Shown in pieces: positions 51,804-62,476 of a DNA stretch of 64,000 bases. Under the pieces are notes generated by a model, which saw nothing but the letters and a program-made list of their open reading frames with translations, was not told the DNA's origin and did no database searches. This DNA is from Torreya grandis (taxonomy: Eukaryota; Streptophyta; Pinopsida; Cupressales; Taxaceae), in assembly GCA_037957365.1 (NCBI GenBank), contig JARHVA010004089.1:287001-351000 (forward strand). The letters run 5' to 3'. The translations under genes were made by a program, and so were the position numbers. The stretch's first letter is position 1, and each line of letters starts with the position of its first letter.

Positions 51804-51805
51804 CT

Positions 51806-52574
51806 TGTCAGGGGAGAAAATACCTACAACAATCAATATGCTCTGATACTAACTGTTAGGTGACCCCTTATCCAACGGAAGCACAATTGATTACTTTCTT
51901 ATAAGCAATTAAACACGAAATTATATCAGAATGATAAAGTAACTAAAAACTTGAGACAACAAAGAATTTGAGAGACAATACACACTCTTGTATTAAATAT
52001 TACTAGAAGAAAATACAATAAGGAAGATGCCACTTCTTCCTCCACCTCAAAGGCTTGCCACACCTCAAGACCTTCTTCCCTCTCTCTTTTGCTCAACACA
52101 ACAACTCTAAAGCCTGAGTTATTATCCCTCCTTGAATGCTTCAACTGATTTCTTTGACCTTACACCTGTAGATCTCCTTGACCTTGCTAGCTTCAATGCT
52201 TTTAATTTTCTTCTTAATTATTACAATACATGCCTTATGGGTCTTTAAATAGGATCTCATGCTTACAAAAATAGAACTCTAGTTACAATAATTAGACACG
52301 CAGCTCGTGACTATAATTAGTCCTTTGACATGCAAACACTCACTTCACTTAACTGACTGTTCGTCAACAGCAGTTCTGGAAATACACAGGCGATCGACGT
52401 CGATCCCTGCTTGCCTGGTGCTGCTGACGTCGGCCGACTATCTGCCGTCGCCGGTCTCCTTCTCCACTGCATCAAACCGATGTCGGTCATACTGCCGACG
52501 CCGGTGGCTCTGGTTCTTCAGCATCCTTCCTTGTGTCTACAAACAGTTGAAGCTTTTAGCTCCACACCTTAACA
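51806..52574 (-). repeat. LTR D (outer 5' LTR), 769 bp
   Basis: Aligns end to end with LTR A. Its palindromes are degraded (GATCGACGTCGATC, ACCGATGTCGGT types). The TATA-like element is at 52242-52252. Followed by the target duplication CTATG. Confidence 0.9.
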
Positions 52575-52579
52575 CTATG

Positions 52580-52899
52580 ATTGGGCTATACACATTCTAT
52601 ACAATTATTCAAATGACCTATAAATATTTTAAAGATTGGGAAGATTACAAAAAGTTTTGAAATTTAGGGTAAGTTGGCCAACATGTGTCCGAGTGCCATT
52701 GGAGACCAAATTTTTGGTATTGATGCAATTTGTTTTTCCAATGAATTACATATGGACAAGTGTCAGTAGAGTTAAGCATGCAATGCTCAATTAGTAAGTG
52801 AGATTTGTATAGTCAGTAATTCTAAGTTTTACAAGTGGCATGTTTGGTGATTTGCCTCCATTTTTTTGTATTATTTAATTCAAAATTTCCTTGTTTTAA
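52580..52899. other. Pre-insertion sequence right of the nested array
   Basis: Nothing recognisable. It continues the sequence that lies left of 43524. Confidence 0.3.
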
Positions 52900-54250
52900 A
52901 GTGAATTTGCACTTAAATGGTAAGCAACCATAAATTTTGAATAAAAGTTATATTTGAGCCTTTTATTTGAACCCTTGGAGAGCTCTTTCTTAGCTATTCA
53001 CAACGATATTGTTTATTTTGGATTTTGCAAAAAATTTGAGCAATCTTAGTGTCTTGGGAAATATAGGAAATTCCAAGGGTTGAGGTTTATCGCAAATAGT
53101 TATGGGGACAAAAAAACCCTTTCATTGAAGAGGAGGATGCATACTTTAATAGAAAAGACCAAGCTATTTAGTTAATGATGACCCATATTGTGCATGAGCT
53201 TCATTGTCACATCAAAGGTTCAAAGAACCCAAATGAGATGTGGAACAACTTGAAGGGATTGTTTGGAAAATTTGATTCATTGAGGGATCAAAATTTGAAA
53301 AAAGAGATGAAGAAGCTTGATCCATTATCATTTGAGACGATTGAGGATTCCCTGGCTCGTGTGAAGGATTTTTTGTTTTAGTTAGTGTAATAGGGAATTT
53401 AAAATTAATGATGGTGAAATTATTAAGATCATATTGGATAACTTGAATCCTCCATATAATGTGTTCAATTATACACATTATTCCTAGAGTTCTAATAAGA
53501 GAGGAAGACAAGTGTGTGTCTTTTACAAGCATATGCTCTCAATTGATTGGAAGATGGGAACTATTGGTTCCAAGTAAGAGGGTAATTGGACTAAGGGAAA
53601 AGGGAAACAAAATTCCAAGGTGGACCGAGACAATGATGAAGATGAGAACACAAGTGGTTCTCATGAGAGAAATAACAAGAAAGGTTTCAAAGGTGAGAAG
53701 AAGATCAAGGAATGCACTTACTATGGCAAGCCAGGGCATGTGGAGATTCTATGCTAGAAGCCTCGATAAGGAGATCATGAATCTCAAATAAAACCAAGGA
53801 AATCCAAGTGGTAATAGTAAGAGTAATGGCCTTATTACACATACTTCATTTCATACACACTCTTCTAGGTGTGAGTTTATTATGGATTCCAAATGTACTT
53901 GTCACATGAATAAGGATGGAAGTTTGTTCTAATCTCTTGGTAAGGCAGATGATGAGACATTTTATTTAGAATATGGTTATCCTCTTTTTACTTTTGGTAA
54001 TGGTAATGTTAAGTTAGAGGATGAAATGATTGGAGATGTGTACCATGTACCAAATTTGAGCATAATTCTATCATTTGTTTATCAACAACTCAACAATGCA
54101 AGAAAGTTGAGTTATGCAATGATAAATTTGTTGTGAAAGACCTCAATAATAAATTTTATATGGTTACATCCAAGTTTCTTCCTAAGGAGGCAAATTTGTT
54201 TAAGTTTATAGGGTTTGGTCATGCTATAATGCATTTTTGGATTTATACCA
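52900..54250 (+). pseudogene. Copia gag-protease remnant
   Basis: A gag segment at 53100-53380 (MTHIVHELHCHIKGSKNPNE, WNNLKGLFGKFD, LKKEMKKLDPL, ETIEDSLARVKDFLF) matches UBN2-type copia gag. A damaged zinc knuckle lies at about 53712-53755 (CTYYGKPGHVEILC, second Cys lost). The protease follows at 53878-54060 (FIMDSKCTCHM where DSGCSxHM is expected, then FGNGNVKLEDEMIGDVYHVPNL). Many stops. It may be the internal part of the element whose 5' LTR end lies near 42.7 kb. Confidence 0.7.
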
Positions 54251-54360
54251 CTACTCCAATTACTAATGTACGAAAGTACAAGGATACTTCTACTTAGGTT
54301 ATCAATGTGGATACAAGGGTCATTGAGCTATAGTCTCCCATGACCTTCACTAAGGGGGCA

Positions 54361-55705
54361 TGTTATCCCTTGAGAGGATAATGAGGTTGTTGTTAAATGA
54401 ATTCTACCCTTTGTAAGAAAGGTTTCAATATCTCTTTTTAAAATAGCTCAATGCCTAGAAAGGTCATAAGCTTTCCAAAGACTAACATATCTCTAAAGCA
54501 ACTAAAGAAATGTATATAAAATTGACAAGATCAAATGTTTTTTCACTTAAATCCATTCATGCCAACTACTATCATAAAGAAGCTAAGTATGTACTTAGAT
54601 TTACTTTTATTGTTACGCCTTAGCCACTTCAAATAATTATATTTTAATGCCTATGGGTAATTGTTCTAGCTAAAAAGTAAAGCAATTCAGTGTTGATATC
54701 ATGTTGGATTTTCTTTCATTCAACAACATGAGGTGATTAAAATGATGCGGTTGATGTCATTGACCAAAAACCCCTCCTGCCATTGATTTGTTTGATCTCG
54801 ACCTGTTTGATATAAGGAACTAAGCTTTAAGCGTACAAGACTCACAAAAAATTGCACTGCCCTTTTCAAAAAGTAGGTAAGATTGAAATAGAAGATCATA
54901 GTTGATAAAGATGACATGGGCTACTCCAAGAAAACTAGTTGCATACACAATATGATTTAATGGGACCATACTAAGCTAGTAAAGGACTGATACTAAGAGC
55001 CATAGCTTGAGAGACATTGAGCCAAACTACTTAGGCATAATTCAATAACTACAAAAGGAGACATGCAATCAATAATTTTCCTCTACTCTTGTACTCATCA
55101 ATAGAGAGTGTTTAATTCCTCTCTTGCATTTCTCCTTATAAATGGTAAAGAGTTCATTTGAGAAAAAAGAGTTGATTTCTTGGATTTTAACATAAGTCCT
55201 TATTACATAGTATTTAACCTCTGCTATCTACTATGCAAGATTATTTTGGGCCCTCTTTTGAAACATAATGCAATTGTGCATACTTTATGCGATTGATGAA
55301 AGCTACTGTGACTCTTGTTTGTCTAACCCCTAGCTCTTTTCTTGCCACTGCAACTCCATGCTCACATATGAGTTGTATCTTTCCCCTTGCACTTATTTTC
55401 TTTGAGTTGTGTTTAATTCATTTCTTGCATATTGATAACTATGTATTTATATAGATAGGGAATCAACTCACTTCTTATTTTGGTGCACCACCTCTCTTTT
55501 GTTTTATGCATTCCTCTTCCCTTTTCCCACTCAAAGATTTCTTTCTTGCATTAGGAGTAGCTTTAGTTAGGTAGATTAGCATTAAGAGTAGGAAGCATAA
55601 ACATCTATGGAAGCTCTCTTGCAAGATCATTCTCACACTGGAAAGAGTTCCCATATTGTGACTATTGTGTAGGAGCAACCAATCTGACACAATGGACCAT
55701 CAACA
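54361..55705 (+). repeat. LTR copy 1 of a further element
   Basis: Begins TGTTATCCCTTGAGAG after a purine tract (CTAAGGGGGCA) and ends ...ATCAACA. It aligns with 57387-59219 plus 63679-63801 (shared CATAAGCTTTCCAAAG, GGTACTCCAAG.AAACTAGTTG-type blocks). It lacks a block of roughly 600 bp that the other copy has (57893-58496). Confidence 0.65.
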
Positions 55706-57386
55706 CTTTTTAGCACTCGCAGTGGGATCCAAATTTGATTTTAAGTTGAAAATTTTATGCAAGTCTCTTTAATTTAAAATTTTTCATCTAAATTTTTGGT
55801 GAGAATCTTAGTTATTATTATTGTTAGAAGCATGTCCATATCACCTGGTGACCCCTTTGGTCATAAAAACCCTTATTCTCAAAGTCTTGTAGACTTTGTC
55901 TCTTGCCAAATTCTTTGTTAAAGTGCTATTATGGGCTCAGATTTGTCTCTTGGAACTCTTCTAGTCCTTTACGTCTCCAACAATGGAATGACATTCCACA
56001 TTTTGCTTTCAAAGCACTTCCAATATTCCATGGAGATAGTTTTATCGACCCCATGGACCACATTTAAGATGTGTAAAAATTATGTACAACCATCACATTA
56101 TAGAGCAAGATGTAGCCCCCATGTTATTGGCTTCTTCTTTCAAAGAAAAGACACTAGATTGGTTTTGAAATTTGGATTCATGCTTAATTTCAACATGGGA
56201 TGAGCTAGGATAAATATTGCATAAGCAATTCAAAGAGGATGTAGATGTGCTTGTTCTCATAGAGCATTTCAACACAATCAAAAGCACTCAATTATTGAAC
56301 AAGAATGTGCACTTCTTGAAGGCGAAGTATTGCTTCCTCTTAAAAAATTAGACCTTGACTCTATCACTCCATGTGAATATCCCAATGGTGTTGCTTCTGT
56401 CGAATTAACAATTGTTCTTGGGGATTTAAATGTTATACAAGAAGGAGACATTGGTTATAAAACAACAATTGAGGGTAAGAATATACTTACATGACTTAAT
56501 TGTAACGAAGAAGAGCCCAATACTTGGAAGGAATGCACAAGTTCTCTCTTAAGGAAAGTAAGTCCAATAAGATTCCAAGCTTATTTAAGAACCATATAAA
56601 GGGAGCCAATCGTCATACTCACATCAGAGCACAAAAAAGAGTACAACCTCTAATATATGGCATACGAAGCTCTCATCCCACCCTTCTAATTTGAATACAA
56701 AGCACAACTTCCTTGAAGATAAGTTAGTGAAAGCCATCTTGAATGCAAGGATAAAAAAACAAAATGAGCGACAACAAATTGGCAAATCAGAATGAAGACA
56801 AATATCTTAGGCTTGAGCTTTTAAAGTTTGATTGGCACACGTGTGCCATTATGGAAAGGATTCCATTTAAAGAATATAAAGAAATTAGGTGGTTGAAAAA
56901 TTAAGAAAGGATAGCTATGAAATCGAGAAAGAATTACATAATAAACAAGAAAACTAAGAATTACATAATAAACATGAAAACTAAGTGTCTCATCACCAAT
57001 TAATAAATTTAAAATCCGATCTCAGATATATTATATACACCTATCTTGAATGCCTTCAAAAGGCATAAAAAATGATGTGACTAAGTGTAATAGAAGGCAT
57101 GTAAATCAAGGGAGGAAACAAATCACAAAGATAAAGTTCTATTGAACTTGAGAACAAAGTTATTGTGTAGAGCAAGGAAGAAAAGGAGGACAGGCATAGA
57201 TGAAGAAGATGCACCTCTTTCCACATGGAAAGATATTCAAAATCTTGCATGTTCCTTAAATATTTATATAGTAGGACCATTCTAAAATATGCAGATTTAA
57301 GGGGATTTCAAGATTTCAAATATTTTCACGTTGACTCCTTACCAAATGGATAAAACATGATACACTTGGATCCAAAGCTTAGAAAG
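55706..57386 (+). pseudogene. Gypsy-type gag remnant between two LTR copies
   Basis: Plus-strand translation at about 55990-56300 reads FKALPIFHGDSFIDPMDHI, KLCTT and (in a shifted frame) a STWDEL-like segment, the usual plant gypsy capsid pattern. A leader ATG (near 55829) is followed by SISPGDPFGHKNPYS. Further on the frame remains coding-like to about 56500. There is no zinc knuckle and no pol. This is a much-deleted internal region. Confidence 0.55.
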
Positions 57387-59219
57387 AAAGTTTCTCTTGA
57401 GAGTTGTAAAAATTCTGAATGGATCATGCTTTTAGTAAGACAGGTTTCAAGCTCATTTGACAAAGCAGTTCAACTCCCCCAAAGGTCATAAGCTTTCCAA
57501 AGAATAAAGGATCTCCAAAGAAACTATGGAAATTTATACAAAATCAACAAGCTCAAATGATTTCTTGCTTGAATCCATTCAAGCCACATACTATTATAAA
57601 TAAGCTAAACATGTAATCAAATTTGATTTTATCATTTTGCTTTAGCCAATTTGAATAATCAAATTCCAAAGCATATGGCAATTTGGTCTAGCTAAAAAAT
57701 AAAACAATTTAACACTGGCCTCACATTGTTGGATCTTTTTTCATCCAATTATGTGAATTAAATAAAATGATGTGACTAATGTAATCGACAAAAATCCTCA
57801 TTCCATTGATCTACTTGATTATTCGCCATTTGATCCAATGAACTAAGCTTTAAGATTAAACGTTGTGCAGGGTGGGACCCACAAGGAATTGAAAATTCAA
57901 AGGAGACGTGGGAAATGTGAGCTACATAATAAGTATATAATGCACATATCTCATGCCGTTGGATAAACTCCATGGTGCTAATCTACAACCTTTCAATTCG
58001 TAATTTATTTAAAAGGCTCAAATCTTAGGTAGTTCTCCAAAGCAACATATTATAATATAATTTCAGTGGAACCCTAAAACCATTCGATCAAGCATTGATT
58101 GATAATGTGAGCCATTTTTAATAAAGAGGATAACACCAACATTCTTAAAGATATTAGGCCATTAGATCAGCCCTCCAATGCTAATCTCACACCGTCTCAT
58201 CAAGCATGAAGAAAACATAGAAGAAATACAAGGAGATGATTGTAAAATAATATCTTTGCTGCAATCGACCATTTTATGTAAAATATAATCCAATGGAAAA
58301 CTATGGATTTGATATTTCAAACTCAAGTCGATTTTAATCACTGCGAGCAGTATTTCACTTGCTATTTGGAGTTACACCCCTCTAGAAGATACTTAAAAGC
58401 TTTTAAGTAAACTTACATCAAAGTGTTTAATGGTTAAGGTACTTCTGAAATTCCTTGCTAGTGTTCAAGCAAAAGAAAGGATGAAGGACCATTGAGTTGT
58501 CCTTTTCAGAAAGTAGGATAGATTGAGATAAAAGAGAAGAGTTCATAAATATGACATGGGGTACTCCAAGTAAACTAGTTGGGTACACAAGATGATTTAA
58601 TATCACTATAATGAGCTAGCATAAAAGAGTGGTACGAATATCTATAGCTTAAGAGACATTGATCCAAGCTACTTAGGCATAATTAAATAACTACAAAAGG
58701 TGAAGTGAAAGCAAAGATTTTCTTCTACTCTTATTAAAAGAGAATGTTTAATTCTATCTTTATTTTCTCTATATAAATGATAAAAATCTCATTTGAGCAA
58801 AGAGAGTTGATACATTGGAATTTAATCCATCCCTTTTGTATAGTCTATGACCTCTAATATCCTCTATGTAAGATGATTTTGAGCCCTCTTTTGAAATAAA
58901 ATGCAACTATGCATACTTTCTATAGTTGATGAAAGCTGTTGTGGCTCTTATTTGTCTGCCACCTGGCTCTTGTCTTGTTGTTGCAACTTCATACTCACAT
59001 ATGGGTTTTATGTTTCAACTTCCACTTATTTTATTTGAGTTGTGATCCATTCCTTTATTGCATAATGATAACTCTATGTTTGTATAGATATGGAATCAAT
59101 ATACTTCTTATTCTGGTGCATTGACTCTCTTTTATTTTATGCATTCATTTTCCCTTCACCCCCTCAAATATTTATTTATTGTATTAATAATAACCTTACT
59201 TAGGTATATTACCATTAAG
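57387..59219 (+). repeat. LTR copy 2, left part, interrupted by a copia insertion
   Basis: Homologous to 54361-55705, with an additional central block of about 600 bp. It breaks off at ACCATTAAG where the copia element is inserted and resumes at 63679. Confidence 0.65.
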
Positions 59220-60426
59220 TGTTAGGTTGTGGAGCTAAAAGCTTCATTGATGCAAACAGGGGAGGAGGTTGCTGAGTTGCAGAGAAGCTGGGGTCGGTTT
59301 GATCAGCCGACGTCGGCAGGTTAGCAAGGAGAAGCAACCGACGTCGGTCAGGGATCGGCCGACGTCGGTCACCTCCAGGCAGACAGAGACCGGCGTCGGT
59401 CACCTGTGTAGTTCAACTGCGAGCTTATTACGAGCAGTTGGTTGTCGAACCAAGTGTTTGCATGATGAGTGCTAATTTTAGACTCATAGCTATGAATCTA
59501 ATTATTGTAATTGGATGTCTAATTATTGTTTGATGAGATCTATATAATAGACTCATGGTTGTATTGGAAACTCGGGCTAGTTTGAGTTGAGCAAAGTTTG
59601 CTTCTTCTGTGTGTGAGGTGAGCAAGGGTGTTCCTCCTAGTTCCACAGTAATACCAGGGGTGTTGGTGCTGGATTAGAGAGTCAGCTGGATTCTTCATGT
59701 ATGTATGATCTTAGTCATCAGGTGAGCATGGCTTATAGGAGATCTACATGGTGAGTAAGATCGTTGATCTGCAGGTGTGTGTGTGCGCAAGGTCGAGGTT
59801 CACAGGTGTGCAGAACCACTTATTGATCTGTAGGTTGGAGATCAGATAGGATAGCAACACAACAGGGAGCAGTATCAGGCAAGATCTACTTGGAGTACAG
59901 TGTGTACTCATTGGTATGTACGTGGAGTACATGGAGAGCTAAGAGGAAGGCAAGGCAGTTCCTTCCATAAGTATGGTCTATTGAATTGCAGGTTGTTGCA
60001 GGTTCATGGGAGATCTACTTGAAGTACTTTGAGTACTTGTGGAGTGCGTGGAGCACTTGTGGAGTGCGTGGAGCACAGGTGTAAGGTGAACACCAACTCT
60101 GTGTTTGAGTTGGGTGTTGGGACCTAGTAGAGAGAGCTTTGAGAAAAGAATTACTGTTCACTTGAGGTGTGGGAAACCTCTGAAGAGGTGGTGGAGAAGA
60201 AGTGGCATCTTCTTTATTGTATTCTTTTCTGTAAGAGTTATTAATACAAGTTGTGTATTGTCTCTCATATTCTGTGCTATTCTGAATTCTAGTTACTTGT
60301 TGATTCTGGTTATTTCCGCATATTAAGTTGCTTGAAGTTGGTAATCAATTGTGTGCTTCCGGAGTTGGGTTCTTATTTCCCCAACAAGTGGTATCAGAGC
60401 ATGTTTGTTGCTCTAGGTGCCCAACA
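59220..60426 (+). repeat. LTR E (5' LTR) with internal primer-site copy
   Basis: Starts TGTTAGGTTGTGG and ends GGTGCCCAACA. Three palindrome cores (59305-59314, 59336-59345, 59357-59366) lie 85-145 bp from the start, and the TATA box TCTATATAATAG is at 59539-59550. The older LTR end ...CCCCAACA (to 60386) is followed by a primer-site copy (60389-60400) and 26 more bases before the true end. A roughly 20-bp duplication (GGAGTGCGTGGAGCAC) near 60040-60080 is absent from LTR F. Confidence 0.9.
59539..59550 (+). promoter_or_regulatory. TATA box of LTR E
   Basis: TCTATATAATAG lies about 170-245 bp downstream of the palindrome cluster. The equivalent in LTR F is at 62806-62817. Confidence 0.7.
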
Positions 60427-60428
60427 AG

Positions 60429-60440
60429 TGGTATCAGAGC
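60429..60440 (+). promoter_or_regulatory. Functional primer-binding site of element E-F
   Basis: TGGTATCAGAGC two bases after the LTR end. An identical copy sits inside the LTR at 60389-60400. Confidence 0.85.
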
Positions 60441-60517
60441 TAAGGTTGCAGGAAGCAAGTTTTGTGTTTTGGTTACAGGGCACTCTCAGGGGTTTCTGAT
60501 TGAGTGGGAGTAGAGCA

Positions 60518-61372
60518 ACGGCAGATCAAAGTAAGCTAAGGATGGAGGAGTTGAAAAGCACAGATGGTTACTTAAGGTCCCATGGAAAGAAAGAGCAGGT
60601 AAAAGAAGATTGTTGGTTGGTAGCAGATTAGCATGAAGAAACTGAAGATACAGATGTAGCAGGTGTTGTTGCACAGGATGTGTTTGCAGGTTTTTTGGAT
60701 AAAGTTGAATCTTGGATAAAAGATTCGGTTGCCTCTTTCCATGCAGCCCCAGGTAGAGGAGCTGGCGAGCCTTGCCAAAGAATTGGCAAAGGGGAAGTGA
60801 AGCTGAAATTGCAGGCGGCCAACACATAGGTGTTGATGAAGGTCATGCAGGTCCCAGGTTTGGAGATATGACTAATTTCTTCAGAAAGATTGGGTGATGA
60901 GAGATGCACAAGAACTCTCACAGCAGGTGCACTTGAATTAGCTGGTGGTAAGAAAACAAGTACTCTTTATCTACTTGTTTATATTACTGATTCTTCTTTT
61001 TTAGCGGAGACGTGGCTTCGTAGGCTTGGTCACATGAGCAGGAAGGAGATGCATGTTCTTAAGCGGAAGACAGATGTATTTGACAAGCTTAAGAACTGGA
61101 AAGCCTTGGTGTTCTTGGAGGAGATGGCGGACAGAAATCAGTGGATGGTGCTGGATACTTCTGAGCTGAGCAGTTTGGACATGGGTTTTGATTCAAAAGA
61201 GCTCGTGGGTAAAAAGTCATCACTCACAGGCGAACACAGATACCGATGTTGGTCAGGAGGAACCGGCGTCGAACAGACAGGTGCCGATGTCGGTCATGTG
61301 CAGACCGAAGCCGATAGTGTCAGGCAGAGTAAGACCGACGTCGGTCAGGGGACCGACGTCGGCAGTAGGTAA
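60518..61372 (+). pseudogene. Truncated copia gag-protease of element E-F
   Basis: The expected start codon reads ACG (60518-60520) where the sister copies have ATG. A few gag codons (ADQSKLRMEEL) are followed directly by sequence from the zinc-knuckle region (YLRSHGKKEQVKEDC), so most of gag is deleted. The protease motif reads ESWIKDSVASFHAAP, with the catalytic DSG changed to DSV. A frame open from 60890 carries a GAG-pre-integrase-like WLRRLGHMSRKEMHVL and the family tail (NWKALVFLEEMADRNQ, GFDSKELVGKK), and runs into the palindrome array, where GACCGACGTCGGTC is read as TDVG. Stops near 60628, 60827 and 60869. Not functional. Confidence 0.8.
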
Positions 61373-61500
61373 GACTGATGTCGGTCAAGAGGACCGACGT
61401 CGGCAGTAGGGACACCAGCGCTGGCAGGTTGGTAGTTAGGGACAGACGCATGAAAACCGACGTCGGTCGGATGCAGACTGTGGGGTGGCCGAGGTTGGTC
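61236..61500 (+). repeat. Internal palindrome array of element E-F
   Basis: About ten motifs spaced mostly 15-40 bp apart. Perfect cores are at 61335-61344, 61352-61361, 61393-61402 and 61457-61466. The others are one- or two-base variants. The array is bounded on the right by CGAATTTTGGGTGGAC, a block also found at the same place in element B-C. Confidence 0.85.
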
Positions 61501-61559
61501 ACTGTAACGAATTTTGGGTGGACAGCTTGTTGTCAAGGAGTCTCAAACACCCATACGGA

Positions 61560-62465
61560 GGACTGAAGATGTAAGTAGGCCCTCAAATTCGTGTTCCTCT
61601 TATTTATACTTGTTGCTGATTGTAGAGCAGGAAGGATCCAGGAAACAGGTGGGAGCATGGCAGGATATGATGCAAAACCAAGCGGGAGATTTGGTAGGTT
61701 TGCCAGCTGGATGAAAGCACAGAGACGAATGGATTCCTTAGTAGAAGAATAGAGAGAACGGATATGCGAGACAGAAGACCAGGCATATGGTCTTGAGGAG
61801 CTACAGGACAGTGGTACAGGTTTTGACAGGTGGATGACAGAGCATGACTCTAGTCAATGTCAGGGTTACTACTGTGGTTTGACTTACCAGGGTGATGATG
61901 ATTGCAACATCATTCTGTTGCTGTATGTGGATAGTATGCTAGCTAACAGGGGTGTACATACAGGGTTTTGCTGAGCTAAGGGTAAGATTAGTTCAGTGGC
62001 ATGTCAGGAGGAGTTTGGAGCAGCGAAATTCTTTGACATGGGAGGCATGGAGATCATAGGTAGATTTTGTCTCCAGTGGGAGCTGATGTGAATCAGGTGT
62101 TGGCAAGGTTCAGGATGGAGAGCCGGAGCACACTAAGGGCTGGATAGGTACAGTGTCCAAAATCACATGAGGTTTGGTATAGACCTGAGTTTTCCCATGC
62201 AGTGGGAGCTGTCAGAGAGTTAGGAGCCAATTCGGGGAAGTGGGCTCTCAGGGATTTGAGAGGGACCAGCAGCAGGTATACATGCAGGGTCAGGACTTCA
62301 CTACATGTGTTTGTAGGTTCGGATGTGGCAGGGTACTCGGATGACAGGTGGTACACCATGGGATGTGTGGTGGGTTGTCTTCAGGTGAGAGCTTGAAGAG
62401 GGATACAAACCAGGAAACAGATTAGACGGGGTACAGGTACAGGTATAGTGCAGCTGTTTATCTCC
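61560..62465 (+). pseudogene. Relic of copia RT/RNase H before the 3' LTR
   Basis: Short islands of copia polymerase coding survive: IILLLYVDSML near 61915 (YVDDML is the RT catalytic motif, here with one Asp replaced), GAAKFFDMGGMEI near 62020, and near 62205-62350 AVGAVREL, LRDLRGTSSRYTC and DVAGYSDDRW, which recall the RNase H segment around GTSxxxLCY and AGDxDxRKS. They are separated by stops and deletions, so the polymerase is vestigial. Confidence 0.55.
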
Positions 62466-62475
62466 AAGTGGGAGA
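62466..62475 (+). promoter_or_regulatory. Polypurine tract of element E-F
   Basis: AAGTGGGAGA immediately before LTR F. The same tract precedes the LTRs of the minus-strand family members. Confidence 0.85.
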
Positions 62476-62476
62476 T

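Larger units (their letters stand above)
43524..52579 (-). mobile_element. Nested/recombined array of non-autonomous copia elements
   Basis: Four LTRs (A 43529-44289, B 44669-45560, C 48348-49321, D 51806-52574) alternate with three internal segments (44290-44668, 45561-48347, 49322-51805), all on the minus strand. The outermost bases are flanked by a perfect 5-bp duplication, CTATG, at 43524-43528 and 52575-52579. The first internal segment is a truncated copy of the start of the third: both run from the polypurine tract to ...CTCATGTGTCC before diverging. None of the copies encodes a full integrase or RT. Confidence 0.9.

Noticed and set aside
60389..60440. tRNA gene near the TGGTATCAGAGC sequences
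   Set aside because: These are 12-base primer-binding sites complementary to a tRNA 3' end. No cloverleaf surrounds them.
61333..61470. Palindrome array considered as a CRISPR array or other repeat-spacer system
   Set aside because: Repeats are 10-14 bp, irregularly spaced and imperfect, lie within a plant LTR element, and have no cas genes nearby.
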